Part shown: piece after piece, positions 1 through 6,063 of the stretch | How positions within the stretch are numbered: the stretch's first letter is position 1 | Layout: each line of letters opens with the position of its first letter | From: Ruminococcus sp. CAG:254 | GTDB lineage: Bacteria > Bacillota > Clostridia > Oscillospirales > Ruminococcaceae | DNA: 8,144 nucleotides | Direction: 5' to 3' | Assembly (NCBI GenBank): GCA_000433635.1 | Contig: HF997835.1 | Coordinates: 1 to 8,144, forward strand | The notes under the pieces: generated by a model | The model's input: only the letters and a program-made list of their open reading frames with translations | Told to the model about the DNA's origin: nothing | The model's database searches: none | Program-made: the position numbers and the translations under genes

Positions 1-41
1 AAAACTGCTGCACCGAAAAACTTTTTGGTTGCCTGCGGCTC
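1..41 (-). repeat. Left copy of a 41-bp dispersed-type repeat
   Basis: Positions 1-41 are the reverse complement of 8103-8143 with 39 of 41 bases identical; the differences are at 27 and 35. The similarity falls away after base 41 and runs up to the window edge, so the element may be longer. Read outward on the minus strand, it lies about 65 nt past the pth stop codon. It contains GCCGCAGGC, which can form a short hairpin, then ACC-AAAAAGTTTTT-C-GGT, which can form another, then AGCAGTTTT. No hairpin with a T-run typical of an intrinsic terminator lies between pth and this copy. Identity as a repeat family is inference from two copies. Confidence 0.8.
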
Positions 42-106
42 ATCATTTGAAACAATGCATGCAGAAAAATCAATTGTGGCTCGATTTATAATCCCCTGCT
101 CTTCTC

Positions 107-730
107 TTAATGACTATACTGCGACATCGCTTCCTCAATCTTTCCGTTTACAATCAATTCCGCTGCTTTTCCTGCCTGCTCAAACGCCTGCTGCATAGCT
201 TCTTGATCGCTCTCTGGAAACTTCCCCAAAACCCAATCTGCTAAATTATAATCTTTCCGTGGCTTCTCGCCAACCCCGATTTTTACTCTTGGAAATTCTT
301 CCGAACCCAACAGAGCAATGATACTCTTAATCCCATTATGTCCGCCAGAACTGCCCTTTCGGCGAATCCGAATCTTCCCCGGCGGCAAGGAAATATCATC
401 ATACAACACCAGCACCCGTTCCGGCGGAATCTTATAGAACTCCGCTGCGGCAGCCACTGCTTCGCCACTGTTGTTCATGTATGTTGCTGGCTTCATAAAA
501 AAGCAGCGTGTTTCTCCCAGCATACCATCTCCGCAGTCTGACCGGAATTTCATCGTAGACAGAGCAATTTCATGCTGTTTTGCCAGTTGCGTAATGGCTA
601 AAAATCCAGCATTGTGCCGGGTTTCTGCATATTCTAAACCGGGATTCCCCAGCCCGACTATCAGCCAGGTCGGTTTCCCCATTTTGTGCGATTCGCCCTC
701 AATCTGCTTGAATAAATCAAAAATACCCAT
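107..730 (-). CDS. pth: Peptidyl-tRNA hydrolase (Pth)
   Basis: Cytoplasmic esterase that releases the peptide from peptidyl-tRNA dropped by stalled ribosomes, returning free tRNA. The 207-residue protein has the bacterial Pth signature: GLGNPG with Asn29, TRHN with catalytic-position His39, YMNNSG with Asn86, YDD with Asp112, and GGHNG with Asn132. These correspond to E. coli Asn10, His20, Asn68, Asp93 and Asn114. The start at 730 gives about 18 residues ahead of the Pth fold, and a GAGG lies only 4 nt upstream (735-738). An alternative start is Met17 (682), with GAGGG at 696-700 but a long 13-nt spacer. I prefer 730 because similar N-terminal extensions occur, as I recall, in Pth of related Clostridia. 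It lies 100 bp downstream of glmU on the same strand, so co-transcription is plausible. The family assignment is secure; only the start is uncertain. Confidence 0.96.
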   Translation of the reverse strand: MGIFDLFKQIEGESHKMGKPTWLIVGLGNPGLEYAETRHNAGFLAITQLAKQHEIALSTMKFRSDCGDGMLGETRCFFMKPATYMNNSGEAVAAAAEFYKIPPERVLVLYDDISLPPGKIRIRRKGSSGGHNGIKSIIALLGSEEFPRVKIGVGEKPRKDYNLADWVLGKFPESDQEAMQQAFEQAGKAAELIVNGKIEEAMSQYSH

Positions 731-761
731 AGTTCCTCATTTCTCTCCATAACCCACAGAA

Positions 762-795
762 GCGGCATCTGCCGAGGCAAATGCCGCAAGTGCGG
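762..795 (-). other. Overlapping hairpins in the glmU-pth gap
   Basis: GCGGCAT (762-768) pairs with ATGCCGC (781-787), and TGCC/GGCA can close further inside, giving a strong hairpin. The CCGC within the right arm (784-787) can instead pair with GCGG at 792-795, so the two structures exclude each other. There is no U-run downstream on the minus strand, so this is not a classical terminator. A separate small palindrome, TGAGAAGTTTCTCA (817-830), directly follows the glmU stop codon. Possible roles are mRNA processing or stability between the two genes; the function is not known. Confidence 0.5.
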
Positions 796-830
796 TGGAT
801 TTTATTGTTCCGATGATGAGAAGTTTCTCA

Positions 831-2225
831 TTAATTCTTATTCTTATCTTCCGGGAACAGCTTGCTCTTCAGTTTCTTCAAGCTGTAGCCTTCCTTTACC
901 TTCAAGTCTGCACGCTCTACTGCCAATGCGTAATCCGGAACATCCTTTGTAACGGTTGAACCAGCTGCTGTATAAGCACCCTTACCCAGTTTCACTGGTG
1001 CAATCAGGTTCGTATTACAGCCGATAAAGCAGTTATCACCAATTACACAGCGATTCTTTTTAATGCCATCATAGTTGACGGTTACCGTTCCGCAGCCGAA
1101 GTTGACTTTCTTTCCGACATCGCTGTCACCGACATAAGTCAAGTGTGCAATTGCGGTGCTTTCGCCAACAACAGAATTCTTGACTTCTACAAAGTCCCCG
1201 ATTTTAACGCCGCTGCGAATGTGCGAATTCGGGCGGATATGTACAAATGGCCCAATCTTAACAGAATCCTCAATCACAGATTCATACGCCTGTACATAGT
1301 TCAGAATGACATATTCGCCTACAACGCAATTTTCAATCACGCAGTTCGGGCCAATCGTGCTTCTTGCACCGATTTTCGTTCTGCCCTTGAGCTGTGTGCC
1401 CGGCAAAATTGTGGTTTCTGCTCCGATTTCAACGTCTTTTCCAATGATGATACCGTCTGTATTGATGAAGTTGACACCGTTCTCCATGTGCTTCTCCAGC
1501 ACCTTCCAGCGTGCAACTTCGTTCAAATGCAGCAAGTCTTTCCGAGTATTTGCTCCCAGGACTACATCCGTATTGTCTGTGAGATATGCACCGGCTTTCT
1601 TGCCCTGCTCCAAAGCCAGACCAATAGTATCCGTCAGGTAATATTCACCCTGTACATTCGACTGAGACAAGCCTTTCAGCAGTGTCAGCAGATCTGCTGT
1701 CCGGAACCAATACGCACCGGAATTGACTTCCTGAATCTGCCGCTGTGCATCGGTGGCATCCTTTTCTTCTACGATGGCAGCAATGCCCGTTTCACTTCTC
1801 AAAATTCTGCCATAGCCGAACGGGTTGTCCAGCTTTGCGGTGATAACCGTAACCGCATTACCCTGTGCAGTATGTAGCTGATATGCCTGCTGGATGGTTT
1901 CGCTGTCCATAAACGGAGCATCCCCACACAATACTAAGGTATTGCCGTCTGGATTTTCCTCCAGAACCGGCACTGCCTGCATCACAGCGTGTCCCGTTCC
2001 GAGCCGCTCTGCCTGCAAAACGGTCTTGTATTTATTGTTTAAGTAGTGTTCGATAAACTGCGATTTATAACCTGTTACGACACAGATATTTCTCAGGTCT
2101 GCTGCTTCACAAGCCTGTACGACCCAGCCCAGCATTGGCACGCCCAATACTTCCAGCATTGGCTTCGGAATGGCTGCCTTCATCCGGCTGCCATGACCGC
2201 CGGCTAAGATTACAACTTGATCCAT
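831..2225 (-). CDS. glmU: Bifunctional GlmU: GlcN-1-P acetyltransferase / GlcNAc-1-P uridyltransferase
   Basis: Makes UDP-GlcNAc, the precursor of peptidoglycan and other cell-surface glycans, in two steps: acetylation of glucosamine-1-phosphate, then uridylation. The chosen product is 464 residues, close to the usual 450-460. The N-terminal nucleotidyltransferase half (about 1-230) shows LAGGHGSRMKAAIPK, a variant of the usual G-x-G-T-R-M...PK loop, then LGTGHA, GDAP, a VEEKD-to-NSGAY segment and LTD. The C-terminal half (about 250-440) is a left-handed beta-helix of hexapeptide repeats, including AHLTYVGD with His361 at the catalytic-base position (E. coli His363), VNYDG and AAGSTVTKDVP. 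The frame is open upstream to 2264, but the start at 2225 is preferred because AGGAGG sits 11 nt ahead and the Rossmann strand begins immediately. The neighbour is pth; the prs gene often found between them in Firmicutes is absent. Confidence 0.96.
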   Translation of the reverse strand: MDQVVILAGGHGSRMKAAIPKPMLEVLGVPMLGWVVQACEAADLRNICVVTGYKSQFIEHYLNNKYKTVLQAERLGTGHAVMQAVPVLEENPDGNTLVLCGDAPFMDSETIQQAYQLHTAQGNAVTVITAKLDNPFGYGRILRSETGIAAIVEEKDATDAQRQIQEVNSGAYWFRTADLLTLLKGLSQSNVQGEYYLTDTIGLALEQGKKAGAYLTDNTDVVLGANTRKDLLHLNEVARWKVLEKHMENGVNFINTDGIIIGKDVEIGAETTILPGTQLKGRTKIGARSTIGPNCVIENCVVGEYVILNYVQAYESVIEDSVKIGPFVHIRPNSHIRSGVKIGDFVEVKNSVVGESTAIAHLTYVGDSDVGKKVNFGCGTVTVNYDGIKKNRCVIGDNCFIGCNTNLIAPVKLGKGAYTAAGSTVTKDVPDYALAVERADLKVKEGYSLKKLKSKLFPEDKNKN

Positions 2226-2236
2226 GATTCTTTGTT

Positions 2237-2242
2237 CCTCCT
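2237..2242 (-). promoter_or_regulatory. Ribosome binding site that fixes the glmU start
   Basis: On the minus strand this reads AGGAGG, a full match to the anti-Shine-Dalgarno, 11 nt before the ATG at 2225. It lies inside the upstream extension of the open frame, which argues against the in-frame ATG at 2264. Confidence 0.85.
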
Positions 2243-2297
2243 GCAAAACTTCATGTTGCCGCATTTTACCATTTTTCGATAAAAATGCGTACTACTT

Positions 2298-2328
2298 ATA
2301 GTATGACAAAATTTTGAAAAAAATGCAA
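2298..2328 (-). promoter_or_regulatory. Candidate glmU promoter
   Basis: On the minus strand, TTGCAT (2323-2328) and TACTAT (2298-2303) resemble -35 and -10 boxes, but the spacer is 19 bp, longer than the 17 bp optimum. The surroundings are AT-rich. It would give a glmU leader of about 65 nt. Other placements of the boxes are possible. Confidence 0.3.
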
Positions 2329-2432
2329 GCCTTTTTGCCAAAAAAAAATTTGTCTTGTTATTTTTGTATAAGTTGCCATAAAAATCGGGGTGTATTTTTT
2401 TGAAAATATGTATGGTATTTTCCTGTGAGATA

Positions 2433-2441
2433 TGTTATAAT
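2433..2441 (+). promoter_or_regulatory. ppdK promoter, extended -10 type
   Basis: TGTTATAAT contains a perfect TATAAT (2436-2441) with the TG dinucleotide of an extended -10 element at 2433-2434. The hexamer 17 bp upstream (2413-2418, TGGTAT) is a poor -35, which fits an extended -10 promoter. The predicted transcript start is near 2448, leaving a leader of about 105 nt. Confidence 0.6.
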
Positions 2442-2460
2442 AGAGTTGAGGGTCGGTTGA

Positions 2461-2508
2461 CAGGAAGAAACTGCCATTTCTCTCCTGCCGTTTGCCGCTT
2501 CACAAACG
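2461..2508 (+). other. Two hairpins in the ppdK 5' leader
   Basis: Hairpin 1 pairs CAGGAAGAAA (2461-2470) with TTTCT-C-TCCTG (2477-2487): ten base pairs, one bulged C and a six-base loop. Hairpin 2 pairs CGTTTG (2489-2494) with CAAACG (2503-2508). Neither is followed by a U-run, so these are not terminators. An AT-rich unstructured stretch then leads to GGAGG at 2540-2544. A role in mRNA stability is plausible for a highly expressed gene, but this is inference. Confidence 0.45.
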
Positions 2509-2553
2509 CCGTACCCACAAAAATATTTGAATCAAATTTGGAGGTAGTTACCA

Positions 2554-5190
2554 ATGGCAAACAAATGGGTTTATATGTTCAGCGAAGGCAACATGACCAT
2601 GCGGAACTTGCTCGGAGGCAAGGGTGCAAACCTGGCTGAAATGACCACAATCGGTCTTCCGGTACCGCAGGGCTTCACCATCACCACAGAAGCTTGTACC
2701 CAGTACTATGAAGATGGCCGCAAGATCAACGACGAAATCATGACACAGGTTATGGACGGCGTTAAGAAGATGGAAGAAATCAACGGCAAGAAGTTCGGCG
2801 ATAAGAAGAACCCGCTGCTGGTTTCCGTTCGTTCTGGTGCTCGTGCTTCCATGCCGGGTATGATGGACACCATCCTGAACCTCGGTCTGAATGACGACGT
2901 TGTTGCTGCAATGATCGAAGGCAATCCGGATCCGGCTTTTGAACGGTTCGTATATGACTCTTACAGAAGATTCATTCAGATGTTCTCCGACGTTGTTATG
3001 GAAGTTGGTAAGAAGTACTTCGAACAGCTGATCGACAAGATGAAGGAAGAAAAGGGCGTAAAGTTCGACGTAGAACTGACTGCTGCTGATCTGAAGACGC
3101 TGGCTGAACAGTTCAAGGCTGAATACAAGAAGCAGCTGGGTTCTGACTTCCCGTCTGATCCGGTTGAACAGCTGAAGCTTGCAATCGAAGCTGTATTCCG
3201 TAGCTGGGACAACCCGAGAGCAAACGTTTACCGTCGTGACAACGATATTCCGTATTCTTGGGGTACTGCTGTTAACGTAATGCCGATGGTATTCGGTAAC
3301 CTGAACAACGAATCCGGTACTGGTGTTGCATTTACCCGTGACCCAGCAACTGGTGAAAAGAAGCTGATGGGTGAATTCCTGATCAACGCACAGGGCGAAG
3401 ACGTTGTTGCCGGTGTTCGGACTCCGATGCCGATCGCACAGATGGAACAGGAATTCCCGGAAGCATACGCTGAATTCATTCAGGTTTGCAAGACACTGGA
3501 AGACCACTATCACGATATGCAGGATATGGAATTCACAGTAGAAAACAAGAAGCTGTACATGCTGCAGTGCCGGAATGGTAAGAGAACCGCTCAGGCTGCT
3601 CTCCAGATCGCTTGCGACCTCGTAGATGAAAAGCACAAGACCGAAGAAGAAGCTGTTCTGATGATCGATCCGAGAAACCTCGACACCCTGCTCCACCCGC
3701 AGTTCGATGCAAAGGCTCTGAAGGCTGCTACACCGATCGGCAAGGGTCTGGGTGCTTCTCCGGGTGCTGCTTGCGGTAAGGTTGTATTTACTGCTGATGA
3801 TGCAGAAGCTTGGAACGCTAAGGGCGAAAAGGTTGTTCTGGTTCGTCTGGAAACTTCTCCGGAAGACATCACCGGTATGAAGGCTTCTCAGGGTATCCTG
3901 ACTGTTCGTGGCGGTATGACTTCTCACGCTGCCGTTGTTGCTCGTGGTATGGGTACTTGCTGCGTATCCGGTTGCGGCGACATCAAGATGGACGAAGAAA
4001 ACAAGAAGTTTGAACTGGCTGGCAAGACCTTCACAGAAGGCGACTATATCTCGATCGACGGTTCTACTGGTAACATCTATGACGGTATCATCCCGACTGT
4101 TGATGCTTCTATCACTGGTACATTCGGCAGAGTTATGGGCTGGGCAGACAAGTACAGAACCATGAAGGTTCGTACCAATGCAGATACTCCGGCTGATGCG
4201 AAGAAGGCTCGTGAACTGGGTGCTGAAGGTATCGGTCTGTGCCGTACCGAACACATGTTCTTCGAAGCTGACAGAATCGCAGCATTCCGTGAAATGATCT
4301 GCTCTGACACCGTTGAAGAAAGAGAAGCTGCTCTGGCTAAGATCGAACCGATGCAGCAGGGCGACTTTGAAGCTCTGTATGAAGCTCTGGAAGGCAACCC
4401 GGTTACCATCCGGTTCCTGGATCCGCCGCTCCACGAATTCGTACCGACTGAAGAAGAAGATATCAAGAAGCTGGCTGATGCACAGGGCAAGACTGTTGAT
4501 CAGATCAAGGCTATCATCGCTTCTCTGCACGAATTCAACCCGATGATGGGTCACCGTGGCTGCCGTCTGGCTGTTACTTATCCGGAAATCGCTAAGATGC
4601 AGACCAAGGCAATCATCAAGGCTGCTATCAACGTAAAGGCTAAGCACCCGGATTGGACTGTAAAGCCGGAAATCATGATCCCGCTGGTTGGCGATGTAAA
4701 GGAACTGAAGTTCGTAAAGAAGGTTGTTGTTGAAACTGCTGACGCTGAAATCGCTGCTGCTGGTTCTGACCTGACTTATGAAGTTGGTACGATGATCGAA
4801 ATCCCGAGAGCTGCTCTGACTGCTGACGAAATCGCTAAGGAAGCTGACTTCTTCTGCTTCGGTACAAACGACCTGACTCAGATGACTTACGGCTTCTCTC
4901 GTGACGATGCTGGTAAGTTCCTCGGTGCTTACTATGATGCTAAGATCTTCGAAAGCGATCCGTTCGCTAAGCTGGATCAGACTGGCGTTGGCAAGCTGAT
5001 GAAGATGGCAATCGAACTGGGCAAGCCGGTAAACAGCAAGCTCCACTGCGGTATCTGCGGCGAACACGGCGGTGACCCGACCTCCGTTGAATTCTGCCAC
5101 GAAATCGGTCTGGACTATGTTTCCTGCTCTCCGTTCCGTGTTCCGATTGCAAGACTGGCTGCTGCTCAGGCTGCAATCAAGAACAAGTAA
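2554..5190 (+). CDS. ppdK: Pyruvate, phosphate dikinase (PPDK)
   Basis: Reversibly converts pyruvate + ATP + Pi to PEP + AMP + PPi; in anaerobic Clostridia it usually works in PPi-linked glycolysis or in PEP synthesis, in the cytoplasm. The 878 residues match the family length (about 874 in C. symbiosum). The N-terminal ATP-grasp domain has GGKGANLAEM with Lys23 and LQCRNGKRT with Gln338 and Arg340. The central phosphohistidine domain has GGMTSHAAVVARGMG with His458 as the phospho-carrier and Thr456 beside it. The C-terminal PEP/pyruvate barrel has CRTEHMFF (Arg564), IRFLDPP (Arg620), Glu749, FGTNDLTQ (Asn772, Asp773) and CGICGEHGGD (Cys835). All key residues are present. GGAGG lies 9 nt before ATG. 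Codon use is strikingly biased: Lys appears as AAG and Glu as GAA throughout, as far as I could read, and TTA, CTA and TCA are absent. This points to high expression. It is transcribed alone. Confidence 0.98.
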   Translation: MANKWVYMFSEGNMTMRNLLGGKGANLAEMTTIGLPVPQGFTITTEACTQYYEDGRKINDEIMTQVMDGVKKMEEINGKKFGDKKNPLLVSVRSGARASMPGMMDTILNLGLNDDVVAAMIEGNPDPAFERFVYDSYRRFIQMFSDVVMEVGKKYFEQLIDKMKEEKGVKFDVELTAADLKTLAEQFKAEYKKQLGSDFPSDPVEQLKLAIEAVFRSWDNPRANVYRRDNDIPYSWGTAVNVMPMVFGNLNNESGTGVAFTRDPATGEKKLMGEFLINAQGEDVVAGVRTPMPIAQMEQEFPEAYAEFIQVCKTLEDHYHDMQDMEFTVENKKLYMLQCRNGKRTAQAALQIACDLVDEKHKTEEEAVLMIDPRNLDTLLHPQFDAKALKAATPIGKGLGASPGAACGKVVFTADDAEAWNAKGEKVVLVRLETSPEDITGMKASQGILTVRGGMTSHAAVVARGMGTCCVSGCGDIKMDEENKKFELAGKTFTEGDYISIDGSTGNIYDGIIPTVDASITGTFGRVMGWADKYRTMKVRTNADTPADAKKARELGAEGIGLCRTEHMFFEADRIAAFREMICSDTVEEREAALAKIEPMQQGDFEALYEALEGNPVTIRFLDPPLHEFVPTEEEDIKKLADAQGKTVDQIKAIIASLHEFNPMMGHRGCRLAVTYPEIAKMQTKAIIKAAINVKAKHPDWTVKPEIMIPLVGDVKELKFVKKVVVETADAEIAAAGSDLTYEVGTMIEIPRAALTADEIAKEADFFCFGTNDLTQMTYGFSRDDAGKFLGAYYDAKIFESDPFAKLDQTGVGKLMKMAIELGKPVNSKLHCGICGEHGGDPTSVEFCHEIGLDYVSCSPFRVPIARLAAAQAAIKNK

Positions 5191-5335
5191 GATTAAACTG
5201 TTCGTGAAATTCTTTCTTTTTTGCAAAAAAGTACCCATTCGCATAAAAACCTTATAACCTCACTCCCCGTTCGTATTTGAAAAAATACGCACAAAACGAA
5301 TCCCGACACTCGTTGGGTTATCTTTCGATAGACCG

Positions 5336-5360
5336 TGAAACCGTATGGTGTCCAGCGGAC
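5336..5360 (+). repeat. Imperfect 25-bp direct repeat, copy 1 (copy 2 at 5510-5534)
   Basis: This 25-bp segment matches 5510-5534 at 18 of 25 positions, and six of the seven differences are transitions. Both share the core GGTGT followed by YCRGYG. Copy 1 overlaps the 5' arm of the ppdK terminator; copy 2 lies from the -10 box into the start of the thrS transcript. The origin is unclear, and chance resemblance is possible. Confidence 0.35.
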
Positions 5361-5388
5361 AAGCTGGAACCATGCGGTTTCTTTTTTT
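5337..5388 (+). terminator. Intrinsic terminator of ppdK
   Basis: The 5' arm (5337-5356) pairs with the 3' arm (5363-5381) around the loop GGACAA. This gives 19 pairs with one T-G wobble (5344/5374) and one bulged G (5350). Seven Ts follow at 5382-5388. It lies about 147 bp after the ppdK stop codon and upstream of the thrS promoter, so it insulates thrS from ppdK. Confidence 0.9.
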
Positions 5389-5443
5389 CGTTTTCCACAG
5401 TGTTTTCCACTTTCCAACAGCAATGTGTCCAAAATAATTTCCA

Positions 5444-5461
5444 CCGTTTTGTGCAAAACGG
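5444..5461. repeat. Inverted repeat upstream of the thrS promoter
   Basis: CCGTTTT (5444-5450) and AAAACGG (5455-5461) are perfect 7-bp arms around GTGC. The element ends 20 bp before the -35 box. There is no T-run on the plus strand. It could be an operator or an activator site; no regulator is known. Confidence 0.4.
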
Positions 5462-5481
5462 AAAAACCATTGAATTTCTTG

Positions 5482-5510
5482 TTGACAGGCTCGACAAGAT
5501 GTGTTAGAAT
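5482..5510 (+). promoter_or_regulatory. thrS promoter
   Basis: A perfect -35 TTGACA (5482-5487), a 17-bp spacer and a -10 TAGAAT (5505-5510, one mismatch to TATAAT) make the best sigma-A-type promoter in the window. Transcription should start near 5517-5518, placing the whole T-box leader in the transcript. Confidence 0.88.
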
Positions 5511-5517
5511 GAAGCCA

Positions 5518-5973
5518 TACGGTGTTCGGTGTACAATCGCACCGTTTTTGGCACAACCCGAATGACCCGATTTTTGAAATACATTGCAGCGGCTCGGAAA
5601 TTGCCTGCAATGAACATATCACAAAACATGGAAGAGAAAGGCCGCAGTTCGTTTACACGTTCTAACAGAGAGCACTTGCCATCGGCTGCAAGCAGTGCAG
5701 AACTGGAATTGACGGCACACCGTCTCCGAGTCTGCCCAATCCGCAGCGGCTTGCTCCCGTTATCGAGCATCCGAAAGACGCAGCCGTGCTTCTCATACAA
5801 GAAAAGACGGCATGACTTCGGCGGCGTTCAGAACGTCCCTCCTGTAACAAAATCAGCAGGAGCGATGCGAAAGATTCGTCCTGCCATTTGCGTGAAGAAG
5901 GGTGGAACAGCGGCAGCTTATTTGCGATCGCCCCTTATCCTGTGGGAATCCCACGGATAAGGGGCATTTTTTT
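5518..5973 (+). promoter_or_regulatory. T-box leader (tRNA-Thr riboswitch) controlling thrS
   Basis: The T-box antiterminator is clear. AAGGG (5898-5902), the 7-nt bulge TGGAACA (5903-5909) and GCG (5910-5912) pair with CGC (5929-5931) and CCCTT (5932-5936), which overlap the terminator 5' arm. Bulge base A after TGG would pair with a U discriminator of tRNA-Thr. The bulge ends in A, where the consensus has C. Stem I includes CAGTTC/GAACTG (5645-5650/5700-5705), the conserved AGAGAG (5666-5671) and a distal loop with GGCTG. The likely specifier is ACC (Thr) at 5719-5721: it is followed by a purine and lies six bases before GAG, as in well-studied glyQS leaders. ACG (5712) and ACA (5717) are less likely alternatives. 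A stem II candidate is TGCTC/GAGCA (5752-5756/5765-5769), a further stem is GCCGT/ACGGC (5783-5787/5807-5811), and stem III is GCAGGA/TCCTGC (5856-5861/5879-5884). Uncharged tRNA-Thr should stabilise the antiterminator and allow thrS transcription. Confidence 0.93.
5930..5973 (+). terminator. T-box regulated intrinsic terminator
   Basis: GCCCCTTATCC (5930-5940) pairs perfectly with GGATAAGGGGC (5955-5965). Above a single bulged T, GTGGG (5942-5946) pairs with CCCAC (5950-5954) around AAT. Seven Ts follow at 5967-5973. Its 5' arm is shared with the antiterminator, so the two folds exclude each other. thrS begins 90 bp downstream. Confidence 0.95.
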
Positions 5974-6063
5974 CACCCTGTTTTCCCCCAATCATTCGGA
6001 TTGCCAACCACCCGCAAATCTTACACATCCATTCAAATTTTATCATAAAGGAGTTTTTCAATC

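Larger units (their letters stand above)
2226..2553. other. Divergent intergenic region between glmU and ppdK
   Basis: No coding region is supported here. The left two-thirds is very AT-rich, with long A and T runs (for example 2341-2348 and 2394-2400), typical of back-to-back promoters. On the glmU side, GCATTTT (2261-2267) and AAAATGC (2282-2288) form an inverted repeat that would fold near the 5' end of the glmU transcript. The ppdK side holds an extended -10 element and a structured 5' leader, listed separately. I recognise no known riboswitch. Confidence 0.7.
5191..5481. other. Non-coding gap between ppdK and the thrS promoter
   Basis: No gene is supported here. The gap holds a 16-bp perfect palindrome CTTTTTTGCAAAAAAG (5216-5231) and a hairpin CGTATTT-GAAA-AAATACG (5272-5289) with a GNRA-type loop but no T-run. 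It also holds the strong ppdK terminator, three TTTCCAC motifs (5392-5398, 5404-5410, 5438-5444) and an inverted repeat just before the thrS promoter. Short open frames crossing this stretch run through the terminator and have no convincing ribosome site. Confidence 0.65.

Noticed and set aside
1143..1877. A 244-codon plus-strand frame inside glmU
   Set aside because: It is a shadow of glmU: no ribosome site, Cys- and Arg-rich composition, no domain, and the opposite strand encodes clear GlmU motifs.
2548..5244. An 898-codon open frame antisense to ppdK
   Set aside because: It is codon-aligned with ppdK and open only because ppdK avoids TTA, CTA and TCA. The peptide shows no known domain, and the sense frame is an unmistakable PPDK.
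5272..5289. Hairpin CGTATTT-GAAA-AAATACG as the ppdK terminator
   Set aside because: No T-run follows it. The much stronger hairpin plus seven Ts at 5337-5388 is a better terminator.
5391..5410. DnaA boxes or a replication origin near TTTTCCACA
   Set aside because: TTTTCCACA differs from TTATCCACA by one base and its neighbour TTTTCCACT differs further. There is no dnaA/dnaN context and no convincing unwinding element.
5193..5622. Overlapping minus-strand frames of 87 and 120 codons in the ppdK-thrS gap
   Set aside because: They run through the ppdK terminator and the thrS promoter, lack ribosome sites, and encode no recognisable protein.
5529..5960. A 143-codon plus-strand open frame
   Set aside because: It lies across the T-box leader, including stem I, stem III and the antiterminator, and has no ribosome site. 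The RNA structure explains the sequence.
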